Shown in pieces: positions 20,863-30,658 of a DNA stretch of 64,000 nucleotides. Within the stretch, counting starts at the first letter, position 1. Each line of letters begins with the position of its first letter. Below the pieces are notes generated by a model. The model saw only the letters and a list, made by a program, of their open reading frames with translations, was not told where the DNA came from and searched no databases. The stretch comes from Picocystis sp. L7 (lineage: Eukaryota; Chlorophyta; Picocystophyceae; Picocystales; Picocystaceae). The position numbers and the translations under genes were made by a program. Location of the stretch: NCBI GenBank assembly GCA_020975725.1, contig QXJR01000010.1, positions 1-64,000 of the forward strand, given 5' to 3'.

Positions 20863-23019
20863 ATGGCGTCGAATGTTCGTGAAGAGGATTTAAATATGTT
20901 GCAGGACGTCAATGTGCTTGGCGTGGAGCATGAGGAGAACGAGAGTACTCAACGTGAAGCGGAGGGCAAAGTGTGGGTAAAACCTGATGCGTACGAAGGT
21001 GGCATGGACCGTTTGTTTGCTAGTGTGCTAGCAAACGGAAGTTATGGAGAGAAGTCAAGTGCAAGAAGGGAGCTACTGGACTTTGCGGAGAAGATTTTGA
21101 TGGATAGCGAAATCAAAACCGAACGTAGGGAGGCTGTCTTGGCAAGGAAAGTGTTGCAGCGGACAAACCCGTTGACACCTGCGGAACTGTTGGAAAGTGT
21201 ACCGGATCAAGAATATATTAACACTCTTGAAGCGAATCACCCTGCTTGGCTGATGACGAAGCACCCACACCATACTTTTGACTTCGTGGAATACACGCTC
21301 CACTTGAGGGGGGAGGCAGGAAACAAGACGGCATGGCTTCGTTTCGAGTCAAGAAAACCGTTGAAGGCTGGATTTACGAAGTTCACGGGAATCTCTTTGG
21401 ACCACGATTTGCAATTGCCTTCCCTAGAAGTGTTGGTGAAAATCGCAAAACAAGTACATGCAAGTGGACATCATATGCGCGAGTTTTTCGAGCAATCTAA
21501 ACTGAAGCCATGGGGGCTCACGAGAAACATGGCGAATTTCCTCTACCGCTTTGTGCGTCAAGTAAAGGATACAGTGATTGAGGTAGACGACTCTAAAGTG
21601 ACTACGAAGGAAATCTTTGCTTCAAGGATCCGAGATATTTTGGAGGCGAGCCATGTCTCCTCCACGGTATGGAGACAAGTTGGAAACGCACTTGGCGGAA
21701 AAAATTGCCTTGTAGTATGGGACCTCGAGCAATCGCCAGTAGAAATGGAGGAGAAAGATGACCCCGTCGCTATTGAAGCAAATGTTGCTTTGGAGCACAA
21801 GAATGAGCAAGGGGATAAAACTCACCATCGCGAAAGGAAGTGGAATGAAGATGTAGCTGAAGATTCCACCCATCCCATTGTGGACCTGTTTCTCAAGGAA
21901 GGAGCCATTCTTGATTTGTTCGACGGCTCCACCCAAAACCCCCACACAGGGAGGAAGCACCGAAGGGGTGCATTGTTGAAGAACATATTGAATGTGGACA
22001 AGTGGTCCAATCCACGTCGCCCTACGAACATGGTCCAAACTGCTCTGGCAGTCGGTCTAGCGAAAGGACAAGCATGGGAAGCTGTGCGCGCTGTTTTCGA
22101 GGAAATCTTAGCCAAATCTTCTTATCATGAATCCATCGAGGAGAGGGGTAGAAGCCTCCGAAAAACATCTTGGGTTGGCAAGGATGGCGCGGAGTTTTTC
22201 ACCCACGGTCTACATAGGCAAGTGAACATCGTGGCCCTACAAAAGCGCATCTTGGAACCATTGGATTTGGTGGCAGTACCTGTTAGTGCAGATGGCAACT
22301 TATGTATGGTGCGCACTTTTGCGTTCCTCATATTACTCGTGACAGGACGGCTACCACCTTTTACGTGGAGGTTGACAGCATGTTTGGCATTTTGCGCTGC
22401 CTTGTTGTTAGGGGCATTGCGATTCACGAATACTGCAATTGTACAATCTGCAAGCTTTGATTCCCTTAGGGCAGCAATTTGGTCTATGTGTGGTGATGAT
22501 GTGAACATAGTGCTTAAGTATGGAGCAACAATGATTGATATTGTGTGTGGCCAATTGAGTGGAAGTGGCCCCGTGAAACTTAGTGAGCAATTGAACATGA
22601 GTTTGAAGGATCTGGTGCTGGAGTTTTTTGCAAAGCACAACAGTGAAAAGAAGGACGTGCCGTTTACCTTCGAAGGTGGGTTGGACTACCAAAGCTTGCA
22701 AATTATCCCCGTCCTCACTGGTAGACCTTTCCTAGTGATACGGACAGTAGGCGATGTGACTGAGAATGGGGAGATATCTATTAGAAAAACAAACGAGAGG
22801 GATGCAACACATGACACCATTGCCGTGTTTGATGTTTTCAATGTTACCCATGATGGTATACGGCAATTCGGCACCTATGGGTCGCTCAAAGAGGCTCAAG
22901 AGAATTTGGGAATGCATACCAAGTATATGGCATTCTGGACAGCAATGGAAGGTGGAATATCCCACTTGGATCCAATTGTTTGCAAAAATGAGTACGCACG
23001 CCTACGAAAATATGTTTGA
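20863..23019 (+). CDS. Hypothetical protein, 718 codons, flanked by direct repeats
   Basis: Start chosen at MASNVREED, the first Met after the flanking repeat. The N-terminal two thirds is charged and helical-looking. Around residues 484-525 lies a strongly hydrophobic stretch (TFAFLILLVTG, then CLAFCAALLLGAL) that could be one or two membrane helices. Just before it, SADGNLCMVR faintly recalls the catalytic DGN-C-F motif of OTU cysteine proteases, and a late NVTHDG could be the matching His, but spacing and the extra residue make this weak. I do not recognise the protein otherwise. It ends in TGA. Its position between copies of one repeat suggests it may travel as a unit. Confidence 0.55.
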   Translation: MASNVREEDLNMLQDVNVLGVEHEENESTQREAEGKVWVKPDAYEGGMDRLFASVLANGSYGEKSSARRELLDFAEKILMDSEIKTERREAVLARKVLQRTNPLTPAELLESVPDQEYINTLEANHPAWLMTKHPHHTFDFVEYTLHLRGEAGNKTAWLRFESRKPLKAGFTKFTGISLDHDLQLPSLEVLVKIAKQVHASGHHMREFFEQSKLKPWGLTRNMANFLYRFVRQVKDTVIEVDDSKVTTKEIFASRIRDILEASHVSSTVWRQVGNALGGKNCLVVWDLEQSPVEMEEKDDPVAIEANVALEHKNEQGDKTHHRERKWNEDVAEDSTHPIVDLFLKEGAILDLFDGSTQNPHTGRKHRRGALLKNILNVDKWSNPRRPTNMVQTALAVGLAKGQAWEAVRAVFEEILAKSSYHESIEERGRSLRKTSWVGKDGAEFFTHGLHRQVNIVALQKRILEPLDLVAVPVSADGNLCMVRTFAFLILLVTGRLPPFTWRLTACLAFCAALLLGALRFTNTAIVQSASFDSLRAAIWSMCGDDVNIVLKYGATMIDIVCGQLSGSGPVKLSEQLNMSLKDLVLEFFAKHNSEKKDVPFTFEGGLDYQSLQIIPVLTGRPFLVIRTVGDVTENGEISIRKTNERDATHDTIAVFDVFNVTHDGIRQFGTYGSLKEAQENLGMHTKYMAFWTAMEGGISHLDPIVCKNEYARLRKYV

Positions 23020-23074
23020 ATTTAAAGAAAAGGGCTGTGCAAATCAAAAAAAAGAAAAACATTGCTCATCAATC

Positions 23075-23306
23075 GGTCCCTCCCATCCCTCGGGGCCTCC
23101 GTCCACCCCAAGGGACCCCTTGCCGGCCACGGTCTGGTGCGCCTCTCGACCTCGTGCGTCGCCCTCGACCCGCCTCGCGCGATGCCATCCCTTCATTCCG
23201 TTACTTTGGAACCTTCTCCACCCCGTGGAGGCATCCGCACGTCCCGAGCGCGTCCGAGCGAGGCGCCTAAAATCCGGCAAACTCACCCCCTCGCGTCTGT
23301 CCCTTC
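23075..23306. repeat. 228-bp-family repeat, right flank of the 718-codon gene
   Basis: Same family and orientation as 20377-20787, with a few substitutions, and in a shifted phase: it begins in the GTCCCTCCCATCC part of the unit and ends after CTCGCGTCTGTCCC. The left and right repeat ends overlap by about 70 bp of shared sequence. Confidence 0.88.
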
Positions 23307-24081
23307 CTACACACCAATCCAATGTTTGCAATGTCTGGTGATGTTCTTATACATCATGGGTGGGATAAGGGACTACCTTTCGAATATGGATTTTGCATGT
23401 ACATTTCATTGTTTGTTTATATACTTTGCGGTTAGTTCTGCCCCTTTGGGCACGTCCTTTGTTGTTTGGAAATATATTTTCCAAAAGTACCGGCCCTTTG
23501 GCCCCTTCATTGCGATATCTGCACATAATCTGCAATTTGGCTTATCACTATTATTGATCATAATGACAGCTCCTGACCACCGCAAATCGGGCACAATCAC
23601 TGCATTATGTGGCATGTTATGCTCCCTTGGAGTCATTGGGGGAAGCTCCACCAAAGAGTGTTCCAGTGCCCACATGATGTTCTTGTCCTCTTTATATTTC
23701 TGCTTGAAATATGCAACTTCTTTTTGAGTAAATTCCAATCCATATATTGCTCCCGGCAACCATGTTCCCTTTGGAAGGAAGTCGTGCAGCCCTGTTTTGT
23801 TCTTCACCTGCAAGCCCCTTCTCATCGACCTAGAAGGCAAGCCACGGGTAGATGGGCTCCTCCCGATGATGTGGACGCCAAGCAAAACATCCTTCTCTCC
23901 GACTTTCTTCCTCCACAACACGTCGTGCCGGTTTTCTTTGCTCCGAGATTGACATGGAGCCCGCATGAAGCCTCCACTTGCTGTGCGCGCTCCCCTTCCT
24001 CGCCGATTCCTCCAAGCGCAACCTGCCCCTTCATTTTTTGGCGGATTTCCAGGCATATGCACGTACTCATCCAAGACCAAG

Positions 24082-24507
24082 TGAAAGGGACTCATGGTCC
24101 CAAGCCTCCCCAATGAGGAGCCTTCTGTTCCTTCTTACTGATCCGAGACCCTCAGTTGGGTACTCAAACCTGAATTTGCATGATTTACGTGGATGGATGA
24201 GGGAAGATTCGGGGAATCTTCCAAGAGCCAACACTCTTTCGAGAAACACTTCTCGGATACCTTCGGGCAATGAGGAATCTCCACACCATCCGCGAATCTT
24301 CGTGGATAAGGTGTGCGAGACCATCCACGTGGGTGAGGCCTCTATGACCTCTCCCATGAACTTGAAATACATTTTAGAACCTTCTTGACATCAACTCCCA
24401 AGCGCGTCCAGGTTCTCCGCGCTCCCGGACTTGAGAGACCGGCCAACACACGCGAAACCACCAGCCAATCGAAGGCAAACGCTCTTGCTTTGCCCAAGAC
24501 CACAACA
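24082..24507 (+). repeat. 5' LTR of element 2
   Basis: 426 bp, TG...CA ends, identical by eye to 30659-31084. Preceded by the target duplicate CAAG. An antisense open frame of about 100 codons runs through both LTRs and is not called as a gene. No clear tRNA primer-binding site is recognised just downstream. Confidence 0.95.
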
Positions 24508-24532
24508 AAGTTTACGAAACCTTGGAGCCGCA

Positions 24533-25588
24533 ATGGCCGAAGCTTTGACGGACGAAATGAACCCCGTAGAAGCCCTCGAAGAACGGATGAAGGAGTTGGA
24601 AAAAGAGCTCGAAAAGCTTCAGCCGAAGGTCGTTGAAGAAGACGAAGAACACTCTCCGGCTGATTTTAGTGATATGTACGACACATTGCGCAAGTCCGGA
24701 GCTATCAAGGGAATCGATATGCCTACCCCGGCCACTTTCACCGGAGAGGAGCTCAAGAAGAACCCATATGCTTTACATAGATGGTACAAAGAAGTATCCT
24801 GTTGGGTAAAGGCTCGTGTAGCGAAGGATGTCCCGCAAGCGGCCATGGCGCTACAAACATTGGGTGGAACGGCGAAGCTCGCCATGGAAAATATGGAGGC
24901 TACCAACCCAGGAAAATTAAAGTCCCTTGATGCAATCTTTCAGGCTTTGTTGCACATCTTTCAAAGATGTGACCCAGGTCCAAAGGCCTATGACGAGTTT
25001 CTTCGTACTCGCATGCGCACGGACGAGACAGCGGTAGAATTTCTGAATAGACTCTTGTCACTCTCGGTCGTAATCAACAGCAGTAAAGACCCCACAGTCA
25101 TTCACATATCAGATTCAGAGCTCGCTACGCGCTTCCGCGCCGGACTACCTGGGTGGATAGTGGGTCATCTTCGCGAAAAACATCAGCTTCTGGTTAGTTT
25201 GAATCAAACTCCGGATACCTCATCATGGGGACTGGCAGGTACGGTCATGGAAATTGAGCAAAACAACCCACAACATCAGGGTCAACCATCAAAGGTGAAT
25301 CAGGCTTCTTACCGTGGACGAACCAACGCAATCGTGGAAAACAGGCCTGCCTTTTCAAGTGACAGTAAATTTCAACGATCCCCCAAGCGATTCGTTGACT
25401 TAGAGGAAGAGGACAAAACTAATATAGCAGCCTTGCAACAGGAGTTGCAACCCTATGAACTGAAAGCCAAACTGCCCTTAGCATTGTTTAAGCGCTGTCG
25501 ACAACTTATGGTGTGTGAGTCCTGCCATCGTTACGGGCACGTTGGAAGAAACTGCAAATCGCACACTACCTTCTCCTCAAAAAACTAA
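24533..25588 (+). CDS. Gag of element 2
   Basis: 351 codons. The start at MAEALTDE is the first Met outside the LTR. An acidic coiled-coil-like stretch (EERMKELEKELEKLQ) comes near residues 15-45, then a conserved Gag body with PALHRWY-like and ARDP-like features, and a C-terminal zinc knuckle CESCHRYGHVGRNC (C-x2-C-x4-H-x4-C). Gag forms the particle and the knuckle binds the element RNA. It ends in tandem stops directly after the slippery sequence A AAA AAC, and pol is in the -1 frame. Confidence 0.9.
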   Translation: MAEALTDEMNPVEALEERMKELEKELEKLQPKVVEEDEEHSPADFSDMYDTLRKSGAIKGIDMPTPATFTGEELKKNPYALHRWYKEVSCWVKARVAKDVPQAAMALQTLGGTAKLAMENMEATNPGKLKSLDAIFQALLHIFQRCDPGPKAYDEFLRTRMRTDETAVEFLNRLLSLSVVINSSKDPTVIHISDSELATRFRAGLPGWIVGHLREKHQLLVSLNQTPDTSSWGLAGTVMEIEQNNPQHQGQPSKVNQASYRGRTNAIVENRPAFSSDSKFQRSPKRFVDLEEEDKTNIAALQQELQPYELKAKLPLALFKRCRQLMVCESCHRYGHVGRNCKSHTTFSSKN

Positions 25589-25624
25589 TAGGGCTCCAGC
25601 GGTCAATGGAGCTTGACCGCATGG
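25579..25624 (+). promoter_or_regulatory. Programmed -1 frameshift signal at gag/pol junction, element 2
   Basis: The heptamer A AAA AAC lies at 25579-25585 in gag phase, immediately before the gag stop. Downstream is a perfect 8-bp hairpin, GCGGTCAA (25599-25606) with TTGACCGC (25613-25620) and a six-base loop, which can be extended by CCA/TGG around one bulge. The pol frame is open from before the heptamer and is exactly -1 relative to gag. This is the standard read-through arrangement of many retroelements. A similar signal stands at the same place in element 3. Confidence 0.85.
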
Positions 25625-28600
25625 AGCCAGGAGCGTCATCGAATGCTCCCACAGAATTGGACATGCTCCCTTTGAAGGGTCCAAAACAAGAACAAATGGA
25701 TTTACAAACCTTACAAGGACAGGTCGTCCGCAACCGGAGACCTGGAGAAATTCTGCCTTTACACGCAATCAACAATCTCACTCCAAGGAAGGAGTTTTTA
25801 ACCTCACAGTGTTTCTTTGCGAAAAAACCAACATCAGTCAAGAGCCAGGCATACCTTGACACCCTTTCAAGCTTTTCCTTCATTACCCCTCAGCTCTTTC
25901 AAGAGATACAGTCAGCAGACACCAACCAAACTACCTGGAGAACTACCAAGGAGTTTATCGAGTTTGGAGTAGCCATGGGCAGTGAAACCCACAGAGCACC
26001 AATTGTCTCATTGCTGATTCACATAGACAGTTTCCAGGTGTGGCATGAATTTGGAGTAGCACCTGTACAAGAATTTGATTGCATTCTGGGAAGTGACTTC
26101 TCTAATGCCTATCTACAGGTACTTAATTGGCAGAAGAGGACCATGATCCTCCAAGATACTGCTGGCCGACGCCACACGATACATGGCGACGGTAAATTTA
26201 TCAAGGCTCGACGACTAGACTTGATCGTCCCAGCTGCCGAGATCAGGCAAGCCCTACGAACACCGGGTTGCCTCCATCTTATCGTTCAACCACAGGATAC
26301 CCAATGGGAGTTAGAGTCTGAAGATCAAGAACTCCAGAATCACCGCAGTCAACTAAGTGAACGGGCTGTACTTACTGAGCAGGAGCAACAACGACTCGAT
26401 GCTCTGCTGGACAAATACCAGGATTGCTTTATGCCCCGAAACAAACCACCCGCTGAACGGGTCCCCGGCGAAAGCTTCAGCATACCCCTAGAACCAGGAA
26501 CGAAACCTCAGTTCACCCAGTTTTATCGGTTGTCACCGTCAGAACGAGAAGAACTACGAAAGTTATTAACAGAATACGTCGATGCTGGAAAAATGGATGT
26601 ATGCGCAGGATCGGCATGGGGGGCTCCAGTAATACTAGTACCTAAGAAAGATGGAGGCTGGCGCGTAGTATTTGATTATCGAAAGCTAAATAACGTAGCT
26701 GTCAAAGACCGATACCCATTACCGCGCATCGACGACTTTCTCCAAGGCCTCGGAGGAGCTCAGTACTTTTCAGCAATGGACGCGTTGGACGGTTTTCATC
26801 AGCTACCAATGGACCCTGCTGATATCCACAAAACAGCAGTTCAAACTCCTTTTGGCAGTTATACCTGGAGAGTAATGCCCATGGGGATCGCCAACGCCCC
26901 AGCGGCATTCCAGCGTATGATGAACCGAATTTTCGGTCACCTGACCTTTGCTAAGGTTTACGTAGACGACATTCTGGTTCATTCTGCCAATAAAGAAGAA
27001 CACTTTGAACATTTGGAAGAATTACTTCAGCTGTGCCAGGCCGCGGACATACGGTTAAAGAGAAGCAAGTGTCATTTTTTTTGTACTACATTAGATTGGG
27101 TTGGCTTCCGCATTGAAAATCGGGAACTAAAATGCTCACCCCTGAAGCTTACAAAGGTCCAGCAGTTCCCAAAACCGAGGACACAGAAGGAGAACATGGC
27201 CTTCCTTGGCCTTTGCCAGTTCTACCTACGGTTCGTCCCACATTACTCCGACATTGCAGCCCCACTGACAGAGCTGAATAAGAAGACTTACGCGCACGAC
27301 TTTCAGCGCTACTGGATTGATGTACATGACCAAGCTTACAAGCAACTGGTCCATCATCTTACAACGGCCCCAGCCCTGGCACTGTTTGACGAAGATCGAC
27401 CCGTACGAATAGAAACGGATGCTTCAAATATTGGTATGGGGGCAGTGTTACAGCAAGAGATTGCCCCAGGCGAATGGCGCCCGATTGAATACTGGAGTAA
27501 GAAGTTTAACTCGGCACAACGCAACTATCACGCTGCCGAACGGGAAACCTGCGCAATTGTCTACGCTTTAGCGCATTGGCGACATCTGATCTTTGGGCGA
27601 CCATTCACAGTAATTACTGATAATACAGCATCCAAGTTTCTGGCCTCTAAAAGTGTACAACAGCTGTCTCCTCGTGACGCCCGCTGGATAGAGAAGCTAG
27701 CCTACTACGCCCCGTTCAAAGTGGAATACCGTCCTGGAAAGAATAATGTGGGGGCTGATTACTTCTCGCGTCACCCTGTCAACGGACAAGCGGTTCCCCT
27801 AAGAACAGTGACTGTACTAGACTTATGTGCAGGGATGGGCACGACACTCCGTGCCATCGAAAAAATCATACCTACAGATTCAGAACTGGTCATCAATTAC
27901 ATTGCAGTAGAACAGGACGATGACTGCAGGATGGTTATACAGAGAGTCTTCAACTCAGTGTATCTCGCGAGGCCTGGATTGTTTGTACGACAAGATATCT
28001 TTCGATATGGTAACGACGTGCGCTTACTGGCACATCGCAGGAAACTCCCTGCAGTGGATCTACTGATCGCTGGCGTACCTTGCCAACCATTTTCTCGTGC
28101 AAATACGTCAGCAGCCAACCCCCCGCTCGGTCTTCGTGATGCAAGAGAATTGTTTACCTTTATACGGGCCATACGCTCCAGATTATCTAAGGAACACTCC
28201 TACATCATTGAGTGCACCCCTTTTGCTGCCCATCTGCAGGAGGACTTCAACAGAATCAATACATGGTTCGGACAACCACAGGTACACCACATGGCTGAAT
28301 TCTCAGCCCAAGAACGCGTGCGACTTTGCTGGACCGATCTCCCTCCGCCTAGAACAAGGGATCAAATGACAGTTTCACTAACATGGCAGGAATGTTTGGA
28401 CAATGGAGCCACACCTCCTTTAGATGCAGGCGGTGTACCCATACAAAAATGTCCAACACTGATGGCTTCTGCAAACAGCCACAGCGATAGATCCAAATCC
28501 ACCTGGGTCGTAGGAAGAGATAACAAGCCGCGAGAACTCAGTATTCATGAACGCGAACGACTTGCGGGTATGCTCCCAGATGATACTGCTGGACAAAATG

Positions 28601-30624
28601 TTACACATGCTGCTCGCCGACGGATGTGTGGTAATGCCTTTCCTGTTGGCTGGATAGGTGTACTACTATCTTGCTGGTATAGCTCGTGGGTTCGTAAACT
28701 GCAAGGTACCCGTAGTGACAATACTACGTGCAATTTACTCGCTAGCATTCAAAGGCAGGCACATCGTACGAACGTCGATGGTTCAGCAATTCATATAACG
28801 GACATACCACTGTTATCTCGGATTCGATCAGCAGCTCAGCAGGACAAATACTATAAAGATCTATTACGAAATCCACCGCCTGGTTACCAAAGCAGAAATG
28901 GACTTTTATTTCAAGACAATAGCAGCAGTAACTTTGGACAATATGCTGGCCCAGCAGTTGTACGACTCCCTCAAGACAATGCCTTAAGACAGGATATGCT
29001 GCACCTAGTACACGATCGTGCGCACTTCGGAGCCCATCGTACTTATGAATCTGCCCGCCGACACTTTACTTGGCCTGGCATGAAGACACATATCAAGTAT
29101 TTCGTAGCCAAATGTCCCACTTGCCAAAAGATGAAACCAACCACTATTTCTCGGTCTCGGCCACAGATGCCAGAGATGAGGTTTTATCCACACCCATTTT
29201 ACACTATAGTGGTTGATGTGGTAGAAGGGTTGCCGCTGACCCCCGATCACCACAATGCAGTTATCACAGTGGTAGACAGATTGACTAAATTCGCGATCTA
29301 CATACCCATACACAAATCATGGTCTGCAACTAGACAAATTCAAGCAATACTTGACAACGTGGTATACCGATACCATACTCCAACCATTATACACACAGAC
29401 AATGGACCAGCCTACCGCAAACTATTTGAAGCATTCTGTACTGCCCTGGGAGCCAATCACAAGACAGGAACACCCTACCATTCTCAGTCCCAAGGACCGG
29501 TAGAGCGTCAGCATCGTACGTTGCTGCAAACACTCCGTACAATGTCCAATACTCCAGAACTATGGGATCATTGTCTTCAGGCTGCTGCCCATGCATACAA
29601 TGATAGTGTGCATCCAATCCTAAAGCGCAGTCCGTTTGAGATGTTATACGGGTGCCCGTCACGTCTACCCTGGCACCTACAGTTGGTCACGACAAACACC
29701 AATACAAGGGAACTGGTCACCTCACCTAACAAACTGATAACAGCATTGCTCAACAAACAGCGTAAGGTATATGAAGCTGTGCGTAATCAACTGATAACTC
29801 ACCAGCAGCAGCAAGCAGCCTGCAGTCAGAACATACCATCTAGAAAATTTAGATCAGGTGACTTAGTCAAACTTCAATATGGCCTGAAAGACACACGTGA
29901 TCGACCCAAACTGGAACCTTATTGGGAAGGGCCATATCGTATCAAGAAAGCACTGGGCAGGGATGCCTACAGCTTAGTACTTCCAGACAATTCAAAATAT
30001 CAGAACCGCTTTCATGTGGACAGACTACTACCCTGGGTTGATTCAGACTTGACTCTTTTTCCTTCAGATGCTATAGCCCAGCCACTTGATACTTTACCAG
30101 CACCTTTGATCCAAGAAACAGATAATCGATGGAACGTTGCTCGATATCTTCTGAGGGACTTTTCCACCTTCCCGAAGAATACGGTACGTTACTGGGTCCG
30201 AACACATGATGGTCAAACCTTTTGGATTGATGAGGACTCGACTATACTAGATGAAATACTCGATCTTGAAGAACACAATGGGTGCTTGCCTGAGTGTGGC
30301 ATCCACAGGCATAACTTATCAGACGTAAAGCTTCACAAGGAAGATAATTACTTGTTGATACCCAAACCAATTCTGAAGAACACATGGACTTGGACATCAT
30401 TACCTTATACAACCCGACAACGACAAGTCTGGAAACCACCACCGACCCTCGTAGGCGCAGTGGTCATGGATGCCTTTGAGATCGATCAAGGGGTGCAGTT
30501 TTATCAGGGTCTTATTGAGGCTGACCAACACACAGTTACATGGACTGATGGAAAACAAACACAACATTCGCTCTCCGAATTAAGAGCCATGCTGTACAAT
30601 CCAATTGCAGTTGTATACAACTAG
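25606..30624 (+). CDS. Pol of element 2: PR-RT-RNaseH-C5 methyltransferase-IN-Tudor-like
   Basis: 1672 codons from the first Met in frame, though it is probably translated by -1 frameshift from gag. Order: aspartic protease (YLDTLSS, about 25850), reverse transcriptase (KMDVCAGSAWGAP, YVDD near 26960), RNase H (IETDAS near 27410), cytosine-C5 methyltransferase (27805-28680), integrase zinc finger H-H-C-C (29010-29135) and D,D,E core (about 29210-29510; HTDNG and VERQHR), then an integrase C-terminal barrel and an extra region to the end with YWV, FWIDED, NGCLPE and YQGLI/WTDG blocks. All catalytic motifs that I can check are present, so it looks functional. Insertion of a methyltransferase between RNase H and integrase is the unusual point. 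Confidence 0.94.
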   Translation: MELDRMEPGASSNAPTELDMLPLKGPKQEQMDLQTLQGQVVRNRRPGEILPLHAINNLTPRKEFLTSQCFFAKKPTSVKSQAYLDTLSSFSFITPQLFQEIQSADTNQTTWRTTKEFIEFGVAMGSETHRAPIVSLLIHIDSFQVWHEFGVAPVQEFDCILGSDFSNAYLQVLNWQKRTMILQDTAGRRHTIHGDGKFIKARRLDLIVPAAEIRQALRTPGCLHLIVQPQDTQWELESEDQELQNHRSQLSERAVLTEQEQQRLDALLDKYQDCFMPRNKPPAERVPGESFSIPLEPGTKPQFTQFYRLSPSEREELRKLLTEYVDAGKMDVCAGSAWGAPVILVPKKDGGWRVVFDYRKLNNVAVKDRYPLPRIDDFLQGLGGAQYFSAMDALDGFHQLPMDPADIHKTAVQTPFGSYTWRVMPMGIANAPAAFQRMMNRIFGHLTFAKVYVDDILVHSANKEEHFEHLEELLQLCQAADIRLKRSKCHFFCTTLDWVGFRIENRELKCSPLKLTKVQQFPKPRTQKENMAFLGLCQFYLRFVPHYSDIAAPLTELNKKTYAHDFQRYWIDVHDQAYKQLVHHLTTAPALALFDEDRPVRIETDASNIGMGAVLQQEIAPGEWRPIEYWSKKFNSAQRNYHAAERETCAIVYALAHWRHLIFGRPFTVITDNTASKFLASKSVQQLSPRDARWIEKLAYYAPFKVEYRPGKNNVGADYFSRHPVNGQAVPLRTVTVLDLCAGMGTTLRAIEKIIPTDSELVINYIAVEQDDDCRMVIQRVFNSVYLARPGLFVRQDIFRYGNDVRLLAHRRKLPAVDLLIAGVPCQPFSRANTSAANPPLGLRDARELFTFIRAIRSRLSKEHSYIIECTPFAAHLQEDFNRINTWFGQPQVHHMAEFSAQERVRLCWTDLPPPRTRDQMTVSLTWQECLDNGATPPLDAGGVPIQKCPTLMASANSHSDRSKSTWVVGRDNKPRELSIHERERLAGMLPDDTAGQNVTHAARRRMCGNAFPVGWIGVLLSCWYSSWVRKLQGTRSDNTTCNLLASIQRQAHRTNVDGSAIHITDIPLLSRIRSAAQQDKYYKDLLRNPPPGYQSRNGLLFQDNSSSNFGQYAGPAVVRLPQDNALRQDMLHLVHDRAHFGAHRTYESARRHFTWPGMKTHIKYFVAKCPTCQKMKPTTISRSRPQMPEMRFYPHPFYTIVVDVVEGLPLTPDHHNAVITVVDRLTKFAIYIPIHKSWSATRQIQAILDNVVYRYHTPTIIHTDNGPAYRKLFEAFCTALGANHKTGTPYHSQSQGPVERQHRTLLQTLRTMSNTPELWDHCLQAAAHAYNDSVHPILKRSPFEMLYGCPSRLPWHLQLVTTNTNTRELVTSPNKLITALLNKQRKVYEAVRNQLITHQQQQAACSQNIPSRKFRSGDLVKLQYGLKDTRDRPKLEPYWEGPYRIKKALGRDAYSLVLPDNSKYQNRFHVDRLLPWVDSDLTLFPSDAIAQPLDTLPAPLIQETDNRWNVARYLLRDFSTFPKNTVRYWVRTHDGQTFWIDEDSTILDEILDLEEHNGCLPECGIHRHNLSDVKLHKEDNYLLIPKPILKNTWTWTSLPYTTRQRQVWKPPPTLVGAVVMDAFEIDQGVQFYQGLIEADQHTVTWTDGKQTQHSLSELRAMLYNPIAVVYN
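27805..28680 (+). other. Cytosine-C5 methyltransferase domain within element 2 Pol
   Basis: About 290 residues with C5-methyltransferase motifs in normal order: motif I VLDLCAGMGTT (cofactor binding), motif II-like YIAVEQD, motif IV AGVPCQPFSRAN with catalytic Cys, motif VI as IIECTPF (Glu kept, usual ENV changed), motif VIII as QERVRLCW, motif IX around IHERERLAGM, and motif X MCGNAFPVGW. The target-recognition stretch is short (about 85 residues). Known enzymes of this family methylate cytosine in DNA with S-adenosylmethionine. Whether this copy acts on element DNA, on the insertion site or on nothing is not shown by the sequence. Confidence 0.92.
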
Positions 30625-30658
30625 AATTCTGATGCTGCTACGCAGGAAGCCAGGAGAC

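Noticed and set aside
24067-24372. 101-codon minus-strand gene, repeated at 30638-30949
   Set aside because: Both copies are antisense frames inside the two LTRs of element 2.
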